Assembly (NCBI GenBank): GCA_017427885.1
Contig: JAFRRW010000011.1
Location: 525,008 to 589,007, forward strand
Reading direction: 5' to 3'
Source of the DNA: Bacteroidales bacterium
GTDB lineage: Bacteria; Bacteroidota; Bacteroidia; Bacteroidales; UBA932
Length of the DNA stretch: 64,000 nucleotides
The stretch's first letter is position 1; each line of letters starts with the position of its first letter. Shown in pieces: positions 16,348-25,361 of this stretch. The translations under genes and the position numbers were made by a program. The notes under the pieces were generated by a model. That model had not been told where the DNA came from and did no database searches. It worked only from the letters and a program-made list of their open reading frames with translations.

Positions 16348-18206
16348 CGGTGCCGTTCCTCATATCACAGGTTTCTTCTCCTGAGATAATCGACAGGATT
16401 CCGGGGGCTTACGACCATTTCGTGCTGCCGTTCTGCATAGGGATGGTCTTCTGTCTGTGCTGGCTCGGCGTGGGGCTGGTCAGAGTGCTGGCCAACCTCA
16501 GTTCCTCCGACCGTAAGGACCTCCTCCTTTCCTTCCTCAACCCCAAGATCCTCTGGAAGGATATCAAGGACATCTTCTGCGACTGCCTGCTCCACCTGAA
16601 GATATGGCAGAGGAAACCCCTCCTGGGCTATATGCACAGCGCCATCGCCCTGGGATGGTTCCTCCTCATCGTGCTCGGCCATCTGGAAGTCTGGCTTTTC
16701 GCCCCCAGGCACCTCTACCTTGACAACGGGGCCCTTTTCTACCCCATTTTCTACAGGTATTTCATCTGGATGAATCCGGGACACACCACCCTCAGGGGCT
16801 CCCTGTTCTTCTTCCTGATGGACCTCTGCCTGCTGTATGTCCTTTCCGGAATCGCCCTGGCGGTGTTCAAGCGGTTCCGGTCGAAACTCCTGGGGATGAA
16901 ACACACCACCAAGCCCTCGCTTATGGACAGGGTGGCCCTCTATTCCCTCTGGGGAATTTTCCCCCTTAGGCTTCTGGCCGAAAGTTTTACAGCCGACCTT
17001 GCTGGCGGCAGTTTCCTCACTCTCCCGGCCAACGCCCTTTTGCGGTACCTTTTCGGTGAAAACCTTTATTTCCTGCCCTGGTGGTGGGCCTATTCCATCT
17101 GCCTCGGCCTTTTCTTCGTGAGCCTTCCGTTCACGAGATATATGCACATCCTCACCGAGCCCCTTCTGATCGTGATGAGGAACGCCGGCATCAAGGTGCG
17201 CCATCCGAGGAAGGGTTTCGCCGAGGCGGAAATCTATGCCTGCTCCAGTTGCGGCCTCTGCCTGGATGCCTGCCCGATGAACGTCCAGAAGAAGAACCTG
17301 AGGTTCTCCTCGGTCTATTTCATCCGCTTCCTAAGGAGGCATAATGAGAAGAAAATCAACAGGATAGCCGACAAGTGCCTGCAATGCGGCAAATGTCTGG
17401 CCCTATGCCCCGTCGGGGTGGATTCCCCTGCCATCCGCCGCCGCCAGAGAGCCGCGGGCAACGATCCTCTTCCTTTTGATTATTCCGCCTTGAAGAGTCC
17501 CGTTCCCGCCGGAGGGGAGGGAAAGGTGATGTATTTCGCCGGCTGTATGTCCCACCTTACCCCGAGGATAATCAAGGCCGTCCTGGAGGTGTTCCGCAAG
17601 GCCGGAGAAGAGTTCGTTTTCGCCGATGAAGACGGTGGAATCTGCTGCGGAAGGCCGCTTATGCTGGCCGGGAAGGACCGGGCCGCGAGGGAGGTCATAG
17701 AGGCCAACAGGAAGATGATCCTGGAATCCGGATGCACCACGCTGGTGCTTTCCTGCCCTATCTGCCTGAAGGTGTTCAGGGAGGAATATAATCTGGATGG
17801 AATTGAAATCCTGCACTATACTGAATATATGGACAGGCTGGCCTCCCGGGGGAGGATAATCATCGACAGGAAGGCCGTCTCCTATGTCTATCACGACCCC
17901 TGCGAACTCGGCAGGGGCTGCGGGATATACGATGCGCCAAGGAGATTGGTGGAAGCGTCAGGGGAATTGAGGAAAGCCGGCAAGGAGGGAGACGAGAGCG
18001 TATGCTGCGGCGGAAGCTTAGGAAGCCTGACCTTGAATTACGAGGACAGGGGAAAGATAACGGCCGGGGCGCTCGAGAACCTGCTCGCGAACAACCCCGA
18101 CCGTATAGTGACGGCCTGTCCCCTCTGCCTCAAGACCTTCTCCGACGCAACTCCCGGCGTTCCGGTCGTAGATATCGCCGAACTCGTGGCGGGAGATACC
18201 GTCTGA
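16344..18206 (+). CDS. Fused HdrE-HdrD-like membrane iron-sulfur protein
   Basis: The 620-residue protein joins two functions. The first ~290 residues hold about five membrane helices like the cytochrome b / NarI-type subunit HdrE or QmoC, with candidate haem histidines in the helices near residues 96 and 113. Two ferredoxin motifs follow (CSSCGLCLDACP near 300, CLQCGKCLALCP near 345). The C-terminal HdrD part has two complete CCG domains (FAGC, ICCGRP, SCPICL; then HDPCELG, VCCGGS, ACPLCL). It would link the soluble Hdr-like core to the quinone pool. The start at 16344 overlaps the previous stop by 4 bases; an earlier in-frame start would lie inside the preceding gene. Confidence 0.85.
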   Translation: MTVPFLISQVSSPEIIDRIPGAYDHFVLPFCIGMVFCLCWLGVGLVRVLANLSSSDRKDLLLSFLNPKILWKDIKDIFCDCLLHLKIWQRKPLLGYMHSAIALGWFLLIVLGHLEVWLFAPRHLYLDNGALFYPIFYRYFIWMNPGHTTLRGSLFFFLMDLCLLYVLSGIALAVFKRFRSKLLGMKHTTKPSLMDRVALYSLWGIFPLRLLAESFTADLAGGSFLTLPANALLRYLFGENLYFLPWWWAYSICLGLFFVSLPFTRYMHILTEPLLIVMRNAGIKVRHPRKGFAEAEIYACSSCGLCLDACPMNVQKKNLRFSSVYFIRFLRRHNEKKINRIADKCLQCGKCLALCPVGVDSPAIRRRQRAAGNDPLPFDYSALKSPVPAGGEGKVMYFAGCMSHLTPRIIKAVLEVFRKAGEEFVFADEDGGICCGRPLMLAGKDRAAREVIEANRKMILESGCTTLVLSCPICLKVFREEYNLDGIEILHYTEYMDRLASRGRIIIDRKAVSYVYHDPCELGRGCGIYDAPRRLVEASGELRKAGKEGDESVCCGGSLGSLTLNYEDRGKITAGALENLLANNPDRIVTACPLCLKTFSDATPGVPVVDIAELVAGDTV

Positions 18207-18209
18207 TCC

Positions 18210-19001
18210 CTATCTGCTGGCTACATACTTGACGTCAACCCCGTCTTTCCCGACGGTCACTACGTTATATCCTGGGAAACCGTGTCCCAGGGGGTTGCAG
18301 ACTGGTCCGGCGGTTATGAGGCGGATGCCTTCGACCTCCGAGAAATAGTGCCTGTGGCAGTGTCCCGAGAAGACGATGTCCACCCCGTACTTCTTTAGGA
18401 GGTCGATATATTTCCTTCTCTTTTCCATCGGAAAACTCTCATATCCTTCCTCCTCGTCCATGGACACCCGGACTATAGGGCAATGCTGGAATACGAACTT
18501 GTACTTGCAGTCTTTCGCGGCCGCGAGTTCCTTCTCCAACCACTCCCATTGCTCGGCCTCCATTTCCGGTACGTCGTCCTTTATCGTATTGGAATTGATA
18601 CCGATGAATGCACAGCCGTTCTTCTTGAAGGAGAAACGGTCGTATCCGCGGCGGTCGATATAGGCCTGGCGCTTTTCGGGAGAGCTTCCGTGGTAGTCGT
18701 GGTTTCCGGGCGTGAGGTACACGGGGGGCTCGAATTCGGCGAGACGCACCTTGAATATGGAATCCTGGACCGGATACGAATAGTCGTCCAAAAGGTCTCC
18801 GGTTATGATGACGCAGGCGGGATGAAGGGAATTGGCCCCTTCCACCGCGGCCTTCATCAAGGAATCCGAGTGGCAGAAGGCCGGGGAGTCGTCCCTGAAA
18901 CCTATCTGGGTGTCGCTCATCTGCACGAAAGTGAACGGCTCGAACCGGTTGCACGCTGCAACCAGCAGGATCAATGCAAGGGAAAAGAATCTGGTTTTCA
19001 T
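18210..19001 (-). CDS. Calcineurin-like metallophosphoesterase, lipoprotein
   Basis: The 263-residue protein has a lipoprotein signal ending LLVAAC with Cys17. Metal-binding motifs appear in order: MSDTQIGF, GDLLDD, GNHDY, FQHCPI and GHCHRHYF. The first is DxQ where most family members have DxH, as in the CSTP1-type branch, so one metal ligand differs in a known way. It should hydrolyse a phosphomono- or diester outside the cytoplasm; substrate unknown. A frame extension to 19025 overlaps its own promoter and is rejected. It is convergent with the Hdr operon, leaving only 3 bases between stops. Confidence 0.88.
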   Translation of the reverse strand: MKTRFFSLALILLVAACNRFEPFTFVQMSDTQIGFRDDSPAFCHSDSLMKAAVEGANSLHPACVIITGDLLDDYSYPVQDSIFKVRLAEFEPPVYLTPGNHDYHGSSPEKRQAYIDRRGYDRFSFKKNGCAFIGINSNTIKDDVPEMEAEQWEWLEKELAAAKDCKYKFVFQHCPIVRVSMDEEEGYESFPMEKRRKYIDLLKKYGVDIVFSGHCHRHYFSEVEGIRLITAGPVCNPLGHGFPGYNVVTVGKDGVDVKYVASR

Positions 19002-19022
19002 TGGAAATAATGACTTGATGGG

Positions 19023-19030
19023 CAAAGATA
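19023..19030 (-). promoter_or_regulatory. -7 element for the metallophosphoesterase
   Basis: CAAAGATA on the plus strand is TATCTTTG on the minus strand, 22 bases before ATG 19001. This supports the 19001 start over the longer frame. Confidence 0.5.
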
Positions 19031-19088
19031 ATCATTTAAGGCCGTTTCTTCGTAGCAACGCCTCTGAAAATATGTGACATCTTTTCGT

Positions 19089-19096
19089 TATATTTG
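19089..19096 (+). promoter_or_regulatory. -7 element for the GH92 gene
   Basis: TATATTTG matches TAnnTTTG and lies 26 bases before ATG 19123. No TTTG at the consensus distance. It probably also serves the acetylesterase 23 bases after the GH92 stop. Confidence 0.5.
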
Positions 19097-19122
19097 TAGG
19101 AGAGACCAATGCGGAAAAGAGT

Positions 19123-21480
19123 ATGAAAAGAATATGTTCTGCCCTGCTGGCGGGGCTGCTGCTGACGGTGCTGCCGATTCTTTCGGGTGCCGGGACGGGT
19201 CCGGACAGGCCGTCGAAATATGTCGATCCGATGATCGGGACATCCGGAATGGGACACACCTTCCCGGGGGCATGCGTGCCGTTCGGCGGAGTGCAGGTGA
19301 GCCCGGACACGGATACGATACCACATAACGTGGGAGGGAAATACCAGGCGGAAGTCTATTCCCTCTGTGCCGGATACAGGTATGACGATCCTACGATAGT
19401 TGGATTTTCCCATACGCACCTGAGCGGATCCGGCCATTCCGACCTGGGTGACATCCTTCTGATGCCCACGTCAGGAACCCTCCACCTGAACCCCGGCACG
19501 GCGACCAGTCCCGAATCCGGCTACCGGAGCAGGTTCTCCCACGGCACCGAGACTGCCGTTCCCGGCTACTATGCCGTCACCCTCGACGATTACGGCATCA
19601 GGGCCGAAGTATCGGCAACCCCCAGGACGGCCGTCCACCGTTACACCTATGATGCCGGAGCCAAGGACGGCCGCCATCTGGTCCTGGACCTGTCCCATGG
19701 CATATACAACTACGAAGGCAAGACCCTTTGGGCCAGCGTGCGGATGGTCGGCGACAGCCTCCTGACCGGCTACAGGATCACCCAGGGCTGGGCCCGGGAG
19801 CACTATACTTATTTCGCCATCCGTTTCTCCCGTCCCGTCAAGGATTATGGCTGCAAGGAAACCCTCAACTCCCCCTACAAGGGATTTTGGAGAAAGTTCA
19901 ACACTTCCCACGGCTTCCCCGAAATGGCCGGCCGCGGCCTCGCCTGCTGGTTCGATTTCGACTGGGACGTCGGTGACGAGCTGGTCGTGAACGTGGCCCT
20001 CAGCGCAACTTCCGTCGAAGGCGCGCTGAAGAATCTGAGGGCGGAGGGCGCAGGAAGGACTTTCGATGAAATCAGAAACGCCGCCGCGAACGCCTGGGAC
20101 GAGGAACTGGGCAAGGCGAGCGCGACAGGGACGGAGGACGAACTCCGGATGTTCTACACGTCCCTGTACCATACGATGATAAACCCGTCCATTTACGATG
20201 ACGTTGACGGGGCATACCGGGGTCTAGACGGCGCCGTCCACCAGGCTGACGGCTGGAACAACTACACCGTTTTCTCCCTTTGGGACACCTATCGGGCCGA
20301 ACATCCACTGCTTCTCCTTATGCATCCGGACCGGGCCCGCGACATGGCCCTCTCGATGCTTCACCACCAGGCCCAGAGCGCCCACGGCCTGCTGCCAATC
20401 TGGTCGTTGATGGCCAACGAGGGCTGGTGTATGAGCGGCTATCACGCCGTGTCCGTCCTGTCTGACGCCCTCATCGCAGGGGCTGACCTGGACCCGGACA
20501 GGGTGATGGACGCGATGGTTTCCACCTCCACCCTGCCGTATCTCGAAGGGGTTGGTTCGTACATGGAAAAAGGATATGTCCCCCTGGAAGATTCCTCAAC
20601 CGGGGCCTCCACGACGCTGGAATATGCCTATGACGACTGGGCTATATACAAGGCCGCCCTTTATGCCGGAAAGGATTCCCTCGCACGCATTTATAAGGAA
20701 AGGGCCCGGAGCTACCGGAATCTCTTCGACGGGAAGAGTCCTTTCGCCAGGGCCAGATATAGGGACGGAAGATGGAAAAGCCCCACCGATCCAAGGCAGA
20801 CCTATGGCGAGGGTTTCATAGAGGGAAATTCCTACAATTTCTCCTTCCACGTACCCCAGGACGTTGAGGGCCTCATATCCCTTATGGGCGGTGAAAAACG
20901 CTTCCTGAGCATCCTCGACACCCTTTTCGCCGAGCCTCTCGATCCCAAATACTATGAGGACAACGAGGACATCGAGGCCTCCTGCCTGATAGGGGGCTAT
21001 GTCCATGGCAACGAGCCGTCCCATCATATCCCCTACCTCTTCCAGTGGACCTCCGAACCCTGGCGGGGAGAGTTCTGGCTCCGAGAGATAATGGAAAGGA
21101 TGTACAGGCCGGAGAGGGAAGGCCTAGGAGGCAATGACGACTGCGGCCAAATGTCCGCCTGGTACATTTTCTCGGCGATGGGCTTCTATCCGGTCTGCCC
21201 CGGAAGCGGTGAATTCGTCCTCGGCGCCCCCTTCCTCCCTGAGATCTCCCTGCGTCTGGACAACGGGAAAACCTTTACCGTCAAGGCCCCGGCCGTAAGT
21301 TCCCGCAACCGCTACGTCAAGTCCGTGAGGTTGAACGGCCGCCCCTACACTAAACGGTACCTGACCAGGGATGACATCATCCGGGGCGGAGTGCTGGAGT
21401 TCGATATGACAAGCCGCCCGCGGAAGAAAGCGAAACCCCTCCCGTCCGACCTTCCGTATTCTCTTAGCAGGGAAATGTAA
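19123..21480 (+). CDS. GH92 alpha-1,2-type mannosidase
   Basis: The 785-residue protein trims alpha-linked mannose from N-glycans or yeast mannan. A signal peptide is followed by the GH92 opening YVDPMIGTSGMGHTFPGA near residue 26, the block IVGFSHTHLSGSGHSDLGD near residue 92, and the catalytic-region motifs YVHGNEPSHHIPYLF near residue 626 and GNDDCGQMSAWYIFSAMG near residue 670. Length and domain order (N-terminal beta sandwich, then alpha/alpha barrel) are normal. GH92 enzymes are calcium-dependent inverting enzymes. It is followed closely by a second sialate O-acetylesterase, consistent with attack on decorated host glycans. Confidence 0.95.
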   Translation: MKRICSALLAGLLLTVLPILSGAGTGPDRPSKYVDPMIGTSGMGHTFPGACVPFGGVQVSPDTDTIPHNVGGKYQAEVYSLCAGYRYDDPTIVGFSHTHLSGSGHSDLGDILLMPTSGTLHLNPGTATSPESGYRSRFSHGTETAVPGYYAVTLDDYGIRAEVSATPRTAVHRYTYDAGAKDGRHLVLDLSHGIYNYEGKTLWASVRMVGDSLLTGYRITQGWAREHYTYFAIRFSRPVKDYGCKETLNSPYKGFWRKFNTSHGFPEMAGRGLACWFDFDWDVGDELVVNVALSATSVEGALKNLRAEGAGRTFDEIRNAAANAWDEELGKASATGTEDELRMFYTSLYHTMINPSIYDDVDGAYRGLDGAVHQADGWNNYTVFSLWDTYRAEHPLLLLMHPDRARDMALSMLHHQAQSAHGLLPIWSLMANEGWCMSGYHAVSVLSDALIAGADLDPDRVMDAMVSTSTLPYLEGVGSYMEKGYVPLEDSSTGASTTLEYAYDDWAIYKAALYAGKDSLARIYKERARSYRNLFDGKSPFARARYRDGRWKSPTDPRQTYGEGFIEGNSYNFSFHVPQDVEGLISLMGGEKRFLSILDTLFAEPLDPKYYEDNEDIEASCLIGGYVHGNEPSHHIPYLFQWTSEPWRGEFWLREIMERMYRPEREGLGGNDDCGQMSAWYIFSAMGFYPVCPGSGEFVLGAPFLPEISLRLDNGKTFTVKAPAVSSRNRYVKSVRLNGRPYTKRYLTRDDIIRGGVLEFDMTSRPRKKAKPLPSDLPYSLSREM

Positions 21481-21503
21481 AGAGTATCAAGTATTTACCT
21501 AAT

Positions 21504-22937
21504 ATGAAAAAGTTCATCATAGTTTTGGCGCTGGCTATCTCCGGAGCTTTCTGGACGGGGGCCAAGGTAACCCTTCCCTCATTCATCAGCGACAACATGG
21601 TCCTCCAGCAGAACACGGAGGCGGCACTCTGGGGCTGGACGGATTCCGGCAGGAAGGTGACGGTGACCACCTCCTGGACCAGCGGAAAGTTCGTCATCTC
21701 CCCTGACAGGGACGGGAAATGGATGGTGAAGATTCCCACGCCCTCGGCGGGAGGCCCTTACAGCATCTCCTTCACGGACGGAGAGGCAGTCACCATCAGC
21801 AATATCCTGATCGGGGAAGTATGGTTCTGCTCCGGCCAGTCCAATATGCAGATGCCGGTGGGTGGTTTTGAATCCCAACCGGTCGAGGGTTCGGCGGATG
21901 TCATAATGGGTGCAAGTAAAAAGACTCCCATCAGGATGTGCACCATCCGTCACCGTTATTCGCTCAAGCCGCTTCAGGACGCGGAGGATTCCTGGCAGGA
22001 AAATACTCCCGAGGCTGTCGCCGGCACCAGCGCAGCGGCATATTTCTTCGCGCAGAAGCTACAGCAGGTTCTCGGAGTTCCCGTCGGCCTGCTCATTGCC
22101 GAATGGGGCGGAGCCACGATAGAGCCCTGGATCAGCCGCGAGGTGCTGGAATCCAAGTTCCCCGGAGAGTTCGACCTCAGTTTCCTTGACAGACAGGAGC
22201 GCCCGAAGGAAATCCCTCACGACCAGCACATACCGACCGCCCTCTTCAACGGTCAGGTCGCTCCCCTGATCCCTTTCACTTTCAAGGGTATGCTCTGGTA
22301 TCAGGGAGAATCCAACAGGGGCCGCAATGAGCAGTATACCCGTCTCCAGAAGGAATATGTGGCGATGATGAGGGACCTTTTCAAGAATCCTGACGCCCCC
22401 TTCTATTTCGTCCAAATAGCCCCCTATCCCTATGACAATCCGGACAAATGGGATTCCGGATATTTCTGCGAGGCGCAGGAGAAATCCCTTGACGTGATTC
22501 CCCGCAGCGGGATGGTGACCACACTTGACGTCGGTGAATACGGCACCATCCACCCCTGCAGGAAACAGGAGGTCGGTTACCGCCTGGCCTATCTGGCCCT
22601 GGTCAACGATTACGGCCAGAAGGGCATCAATCCGGCAGCCCCGAGATATGAGAGCGTAAGGTTCGAGGGAGACAAGGCTTTCGTGACTTTCAAGGTTGAC
22701 GATATGGGACTCGCCCCGTTCGGTACGCATCTGGATGGCTTCGAGGTCGCCGGAGAGGACAGGGTGTTCCACAAGGGCTTCGGCCTTGTCTATGGGAAGA
22801 CCGTCGAGGTGAGGAGCGAGGAAGTCGAGAAGCCCGTCGCGGTGCGCTACTGCTTCCGCAACTGGGGCGTCGGCACCCTTTTCAACTGCTACGGAATCCC
22901 CGCCGGCCCGTTCCGCACCGACGGCTGGGACCTTTAA
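21504..22937 (+). CDS. Second sialate O-acetylesterase
   Basis: The 477-residue exported protein has a signal peptide (MKKFIIVLALAISGAFWTGA) and the family opening LPSFISDNMVLQQN. The nucleophile motif CSGQSNMQMPVGG is near residue 110, WYQGESNRGRNEQY near residue 264 and the His motif GEYGTIHP near residue 347. It is closer to the standard family than the copy at 1727, which has GEND in place of GESN. It follows GH92 by 23 bases and probably removes acetyl groups that block mannosidase or sialidase action. Substrate is family-based inference. Confidence 0.92.
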   Translation: MKKFIIVLALAISGAFWTGAKVTLPSFISDNMVLQQNTEAALWGWTDSGRKVTVTTSWTSGKFVISPDRDGKWMVKIPTPSAGGPYSISFTDGEAVTISNILIGEVWFCSGQSNMQMPVGGFESQPVEGSADVIMGASKKTPIRMCTIRHRYSLKPLQDAEDSWQENTPEAVAGTSAAAYFFAQKLQQVLGVPVGLLIAEWGGATIEPWISREVLESKFPGEFDLSFLDRQERPKEIPHDQHIPTALFNGQVAPLIPFTFKGMLWYQGESNRGRNEQYTRLQKEYVAMMRDLFKNPDAPFYFVQIAPYPYDNPDKWDSGYFCEAQEKSLDVIPRSGMVTTLDVGEYGTIHPCRKQEVGYRLAYLALVNDYGQKGINPAAPRYESVRFEGDKAFVTFKVDDMGLAPFGTHLDGFEVAGEDRVFHKGFGLVYGKTVEVRSEEVEKPVAVRYCFRNWGVGTLFNCYGIPAGPFRTDGWDL

Positions 22938-22943
22938 CCGGAT

Positions 22944-22974
22944 TTTGTTTTTAGTGGAAAAATCACTTTATTTG
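22944..22974 (+). promoter_or_regulatory. Promoter for the small outer-membrane barrel
   Basis: TTTG (22944-22947), 19 bases, then TTTATTTG (22967-22974): consensus spacing with one mismatch in the -7 box. It lies 39 bases before ATG 23014 and supports that start over an upstream TTG. Confidence 0.5.
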
Positions 22975-23013
22975 CTTCCCGGACCGATAAAGAACAATAA
23001 CACATTCGATATT

Positions 23014-23589
23014 ATGAAAAAGTTTCTCACAACTATCTTCGTGGCGGCGGCGTTGCTCGTCTCCTTCAATTCTTCCGCGCAGAGCCAGTGGGGCTTCGGC
23101 GGCGGTTTCATCAGCGGATCCTTCTCCGGCCAGGACAACCCCGGGCACGAGGCCTTCCCCGGATTCTATATTGGAATCGACAGGAACTGGGCCTTCTCTT
23201 CCTTGGAGGGACTTTCCCTCGATCCCGGCGTCAATTTCGTCTATATGTCAAGGGACAAGATACGCCTTCCGATGATCCAGGTCCCCGTCCACATCAAGTA
23301 TTCGGTCGATCTCGGTCCTGACGTAAGGGGAGCACTCTACACCGGTCCGACATTCAATTTCGGAATGGTGTCGAACGGATTCTCCAAAGACGACATTTAT
23401 CCATTGCTGAGGCTGAAGAGATGGCAGGCCCAGTGGGGCGTCGGAGCTGAATTGACATTCTCCGAGTCCATCGCAGTGAAGGTAGGGTATGATCTCGGAA
23501 TGACGAGGGCTTTCGCCGTAGACGGAGAAGACCCGAAGATCCGCTACAACAGCTTCCACATCGGGGTTGTCTTCCGCGTATTCGAGTAG
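23014..23589 (+). CDS. Small outer-membrane beta-barrel protein
   Basis: The 191-residue product starts MKKFLTTIFVAAALLVSFNSSAQ, a signal peptide cut near residue 23. The mature chain alternates hydrophobic and polar residues with short Gly/Asp turns and ends in FHIGVVFRVFE, close to the terminal aromatic strand that BAM recognises. This matches the porin-like OMP_b-brl families of Bacteroidota (PorT/OmpW size class), with about eight strands. Function is unknown; no partner gene is adjacent. It has its own promoter and is convergent with the alkyltransferase gene, 9 bases apart. Confidence 0.82.
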   Translation: MKKFLTTIFVAAALLVSFNSSAQSQWGFGGGFISGSFSGQDNPGHEAFPGFYIGIDRNWAFSSLEGLSLDPGVNFVYMSRDKIRLPMIQVPVHIKYSVDLGPDVRGALYTGPTFNFGMVSNGFSKDDIYPLLRLKRWQAQWGVGAELTFSESIAVKVGYDLGMTRAFAVDGEDPKIRYNSFHIGVVFRVFE

Positions 23590-23598
23590 GAGATATCC

Positions 23599-24168
23599 CT
23601 ATAAACCGAATTCCAAGGCTATCAGGTTTCGCTTGATAGCCTTTCCGTGTTCATATTCCCCGAAGTCCACGGCGTCGAGCAGGTAGAGGTCCCTTCCCTC
23701 GAAGAGGGTGCTCTGGGCGTTCTCCCGGATTTCCGCGATCTTGTCGATGGATTCCTTGGGGACGATGAGATGGCAGGGGATGATGAAGGCCACGGGGTTG
23801 CAAGCAACGGCGTGGGCCACGGCCCTGACTCCGGCGGGATTGTCGCAGAGGGCCGCGAAATCACTGTAACTGTACAGTTTGCGCGACGGGGCATATTTCC
23901 CTTCGTTATGGTTCAGGGAGAAAAGTTTTTCCCAGACCTTTTTCTGGAAGGAAGACCCGAACAGGTAAAGGTCTTCCCAGGCGGTGTTCTTTGCAAGGGC
24001 GGTGAGGTCGGAAGTGCTTATTTTTTCAGTTGACACCGAAGCTACGAGAGAGGGACTCTGCCGGGCTATTGTCCCGGCGATCCTGGCCAGGTGGCCGTAA
24101 GTCATCGAGACGGAGGCTATCCGTCCGTCCACCCGGGTTACAATCCATTCGTTTTCAGTCTTTTTCAT
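23599..24168 (-). CDS. Methylated-DNA--protein-cysteine methyltransferase-like protein
   Basis: The 189-residue protein has the two-part Ogt/Ada-C layout. The DNA-binding helix-turn-helix region is KLYSYSDFAALCDNPAGVRAVAHAV near residues 98-122 with the Arg-finger position kept. The acceptor cysteine lies in AFIIPCHLIV near residue 131. The usual PCHR is PCHL here, a change seen in some relatives, so activity is likely but not certain. It repairs O6-alkylguanine by irreversible transfer to its own cysteine. The gene overlaps the GH88 gene by 4 bases and is the last in that minus-strand operon, an odd companion for glycan enzymes. Confidence 0.85.
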   Translation of the reverse strand: MKKTENEWIVTRVDGRIASVSMTYGHLARIAGTIARQSPSLVASVSTEKISTSDLTALAKNTAWEDLYLFGSSFQKKVWEKLFSLNHNEGKYAPSRKLYSYSDFAALCDNPAGVRAVAHAVACNPVAFIIPCHLIVPKESIDKIAEIRENAQSTLFEGRDLYLLDAVDFGEYEHGKAIKRNLIALEFGL

Positions 24169-25349
24169 TTGAAGTCGCGATTTACCAGGCGCAAGACGGC
24201 CTCGAGGAAATAATAGTCGCCATATGAGAGAGGGGTGTCGATTTCGCTGTTGTTGGGACGATGTCCCACCCCGTGTTTAAGGAGGAAGTTCCCGTTTTCG
24301 CCGGGCTCCGCAAGATACTCTGCGGAGGCGAGGGTTCGGACCTGTCTCTTCGCCGTTTCAAGGCACCTGTCGGCCAGGGCTTTCTTCCTGGCATATTTGG
24401 ACAGTTCTGCGAAGGCGGAAGCCATTATGGCCCCGGCCGATGAGTCGCGCAGGTCCCCTTCCGGGGCGTCGAAATCCCAACGGGGGATCCCGTCTTCAGG
24501 AAGCCTGTCAAGGAGCGTCCTGGCGATGTTCTCAGCCTGAGTGAGATAAGCCTTGTCCCCGGTCTCGCGGTACATCATCGTGTATCCGTACAGGCCCCAG
24601 GCCTGCCCGCGCGCCCACGCTGAGTCGTCGGAGAGCCCCTGGTGCGTCTGCTTTGCGATGACTTCCCCTGTCTGTGGATCGTAGTCCACGACGTGCCAGG
24701 TGGTGTAGTCCGGCCGGAAATGGTTGGCCTTCGTGGTGTTGGCGTGCGTCTTTGCGACCTTCAGGAATTCCTTGTCGCCGAAGAGGCGGGAGGCGGATGT
24801 GAGTATCTCGAGGTTCATCATATTGTCTATGATGACGGGATATTTCCACTTGGGGTTGTCCCAGCTCCTGGTTGCCCCGACCACGGGTGAGAACCGCGAG
24901 GCCAGGCACTCCGCTCCTTTGCGGATCGTGGGGAGCCAGGCCTCGTCGCCGGTCGCCCGGTAGGCATTGCCGAAACTGCAGTTGATCTGGAAGCCGATGT
25001 CGTGGCTGAAACCGCCGTCGGTGAGTCCGGCCAGCTTGAGGGTGTTTTTCTCCGCAAGGGCCTTGAATTCAGGATCTTCCGTGTATTTATAAATAAGCCA
25101 TAGGCTTCCGGGGAAGAATCCGCTCACCCAGTCCCCGACCGGGGCGTCCACAGCCTTTCCGTCGACGAAAGACTTCGGAATCCGGTCATCGGCGAGCCTT
25201 TTGTCCATAGCCTTGTACTGGACTTGCGCTAGGTCGAACACCCTGTCGGCCAGTTCCTGTATGGTTCCGCCTTCCTTGTCCCGGGGGCCGGAACAGGCGG
25301 TTGCCACGGAAAGCACCACGGCGAAGGTGAGGAATTTCAAGAATTTCAT
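24165..25349 (-). CDS. GH88 unsaturated glucuronyl hydrolase, lipoprotein
   Basis: The 394-residue protein removes the 4,5-unsaturated uronic acid left at chain ends by polysaccharide lyases. The lipoprotein signal ends SVATAC with Cys19. Family motifs are present: SGFFPGSLW near residue 70, SHDIGFQINCSFGNAYRATGD near 115 with the catalytic-region Asp, and DDSAWARGQAWGLYGYTMMYR near 240. The fold is a six-hairpin alpha/alpha barrel. It lies 12 bases downstream of a large lyase-fold protein, so the pair forms a depolymerise-then-trim unit for a uronic acid polymer. The exact polymer (alginate, pectin, heparinoid) cannot be read from sequence. Confidence 0.93.
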   Translation of the reverse strand: MKFLKFLTFAVVLSVATACSGPRDKEGGTIQELADRVFDLAQVQYKAMDKRLADDRIPKSFVDGKAVDAPVGDWVSGFFPGSLWLIYKYTEDPEFKALAEKNTLKLAGLTDGGFSHDIGFQINCSFGNAYRATGDEAWLPTIRKGAECLASRFSPVVGATRSWDNPKWKYPVIIDNMMNLEILTSASRLFGDKEFLKVAKTHANTTKANHFRPDYTTWHVVDYDPQTGEVIAKQTHQGLSDDSAWARGQAWGLYGYTMMYRETGDKAYLTQAENIARTLLDRLPEDGIPRWDFDAPEGDLRDSSAGAIMASAFAELSKYARKKALADRCLETAKRQVRTLASAEYLAEPGENGNFLLKHGVGHRPNNSEIDTPLSYGDYYFLEAVLRLVNRDFK

Positions 25350-25361
25350 CCCGTAATGATT

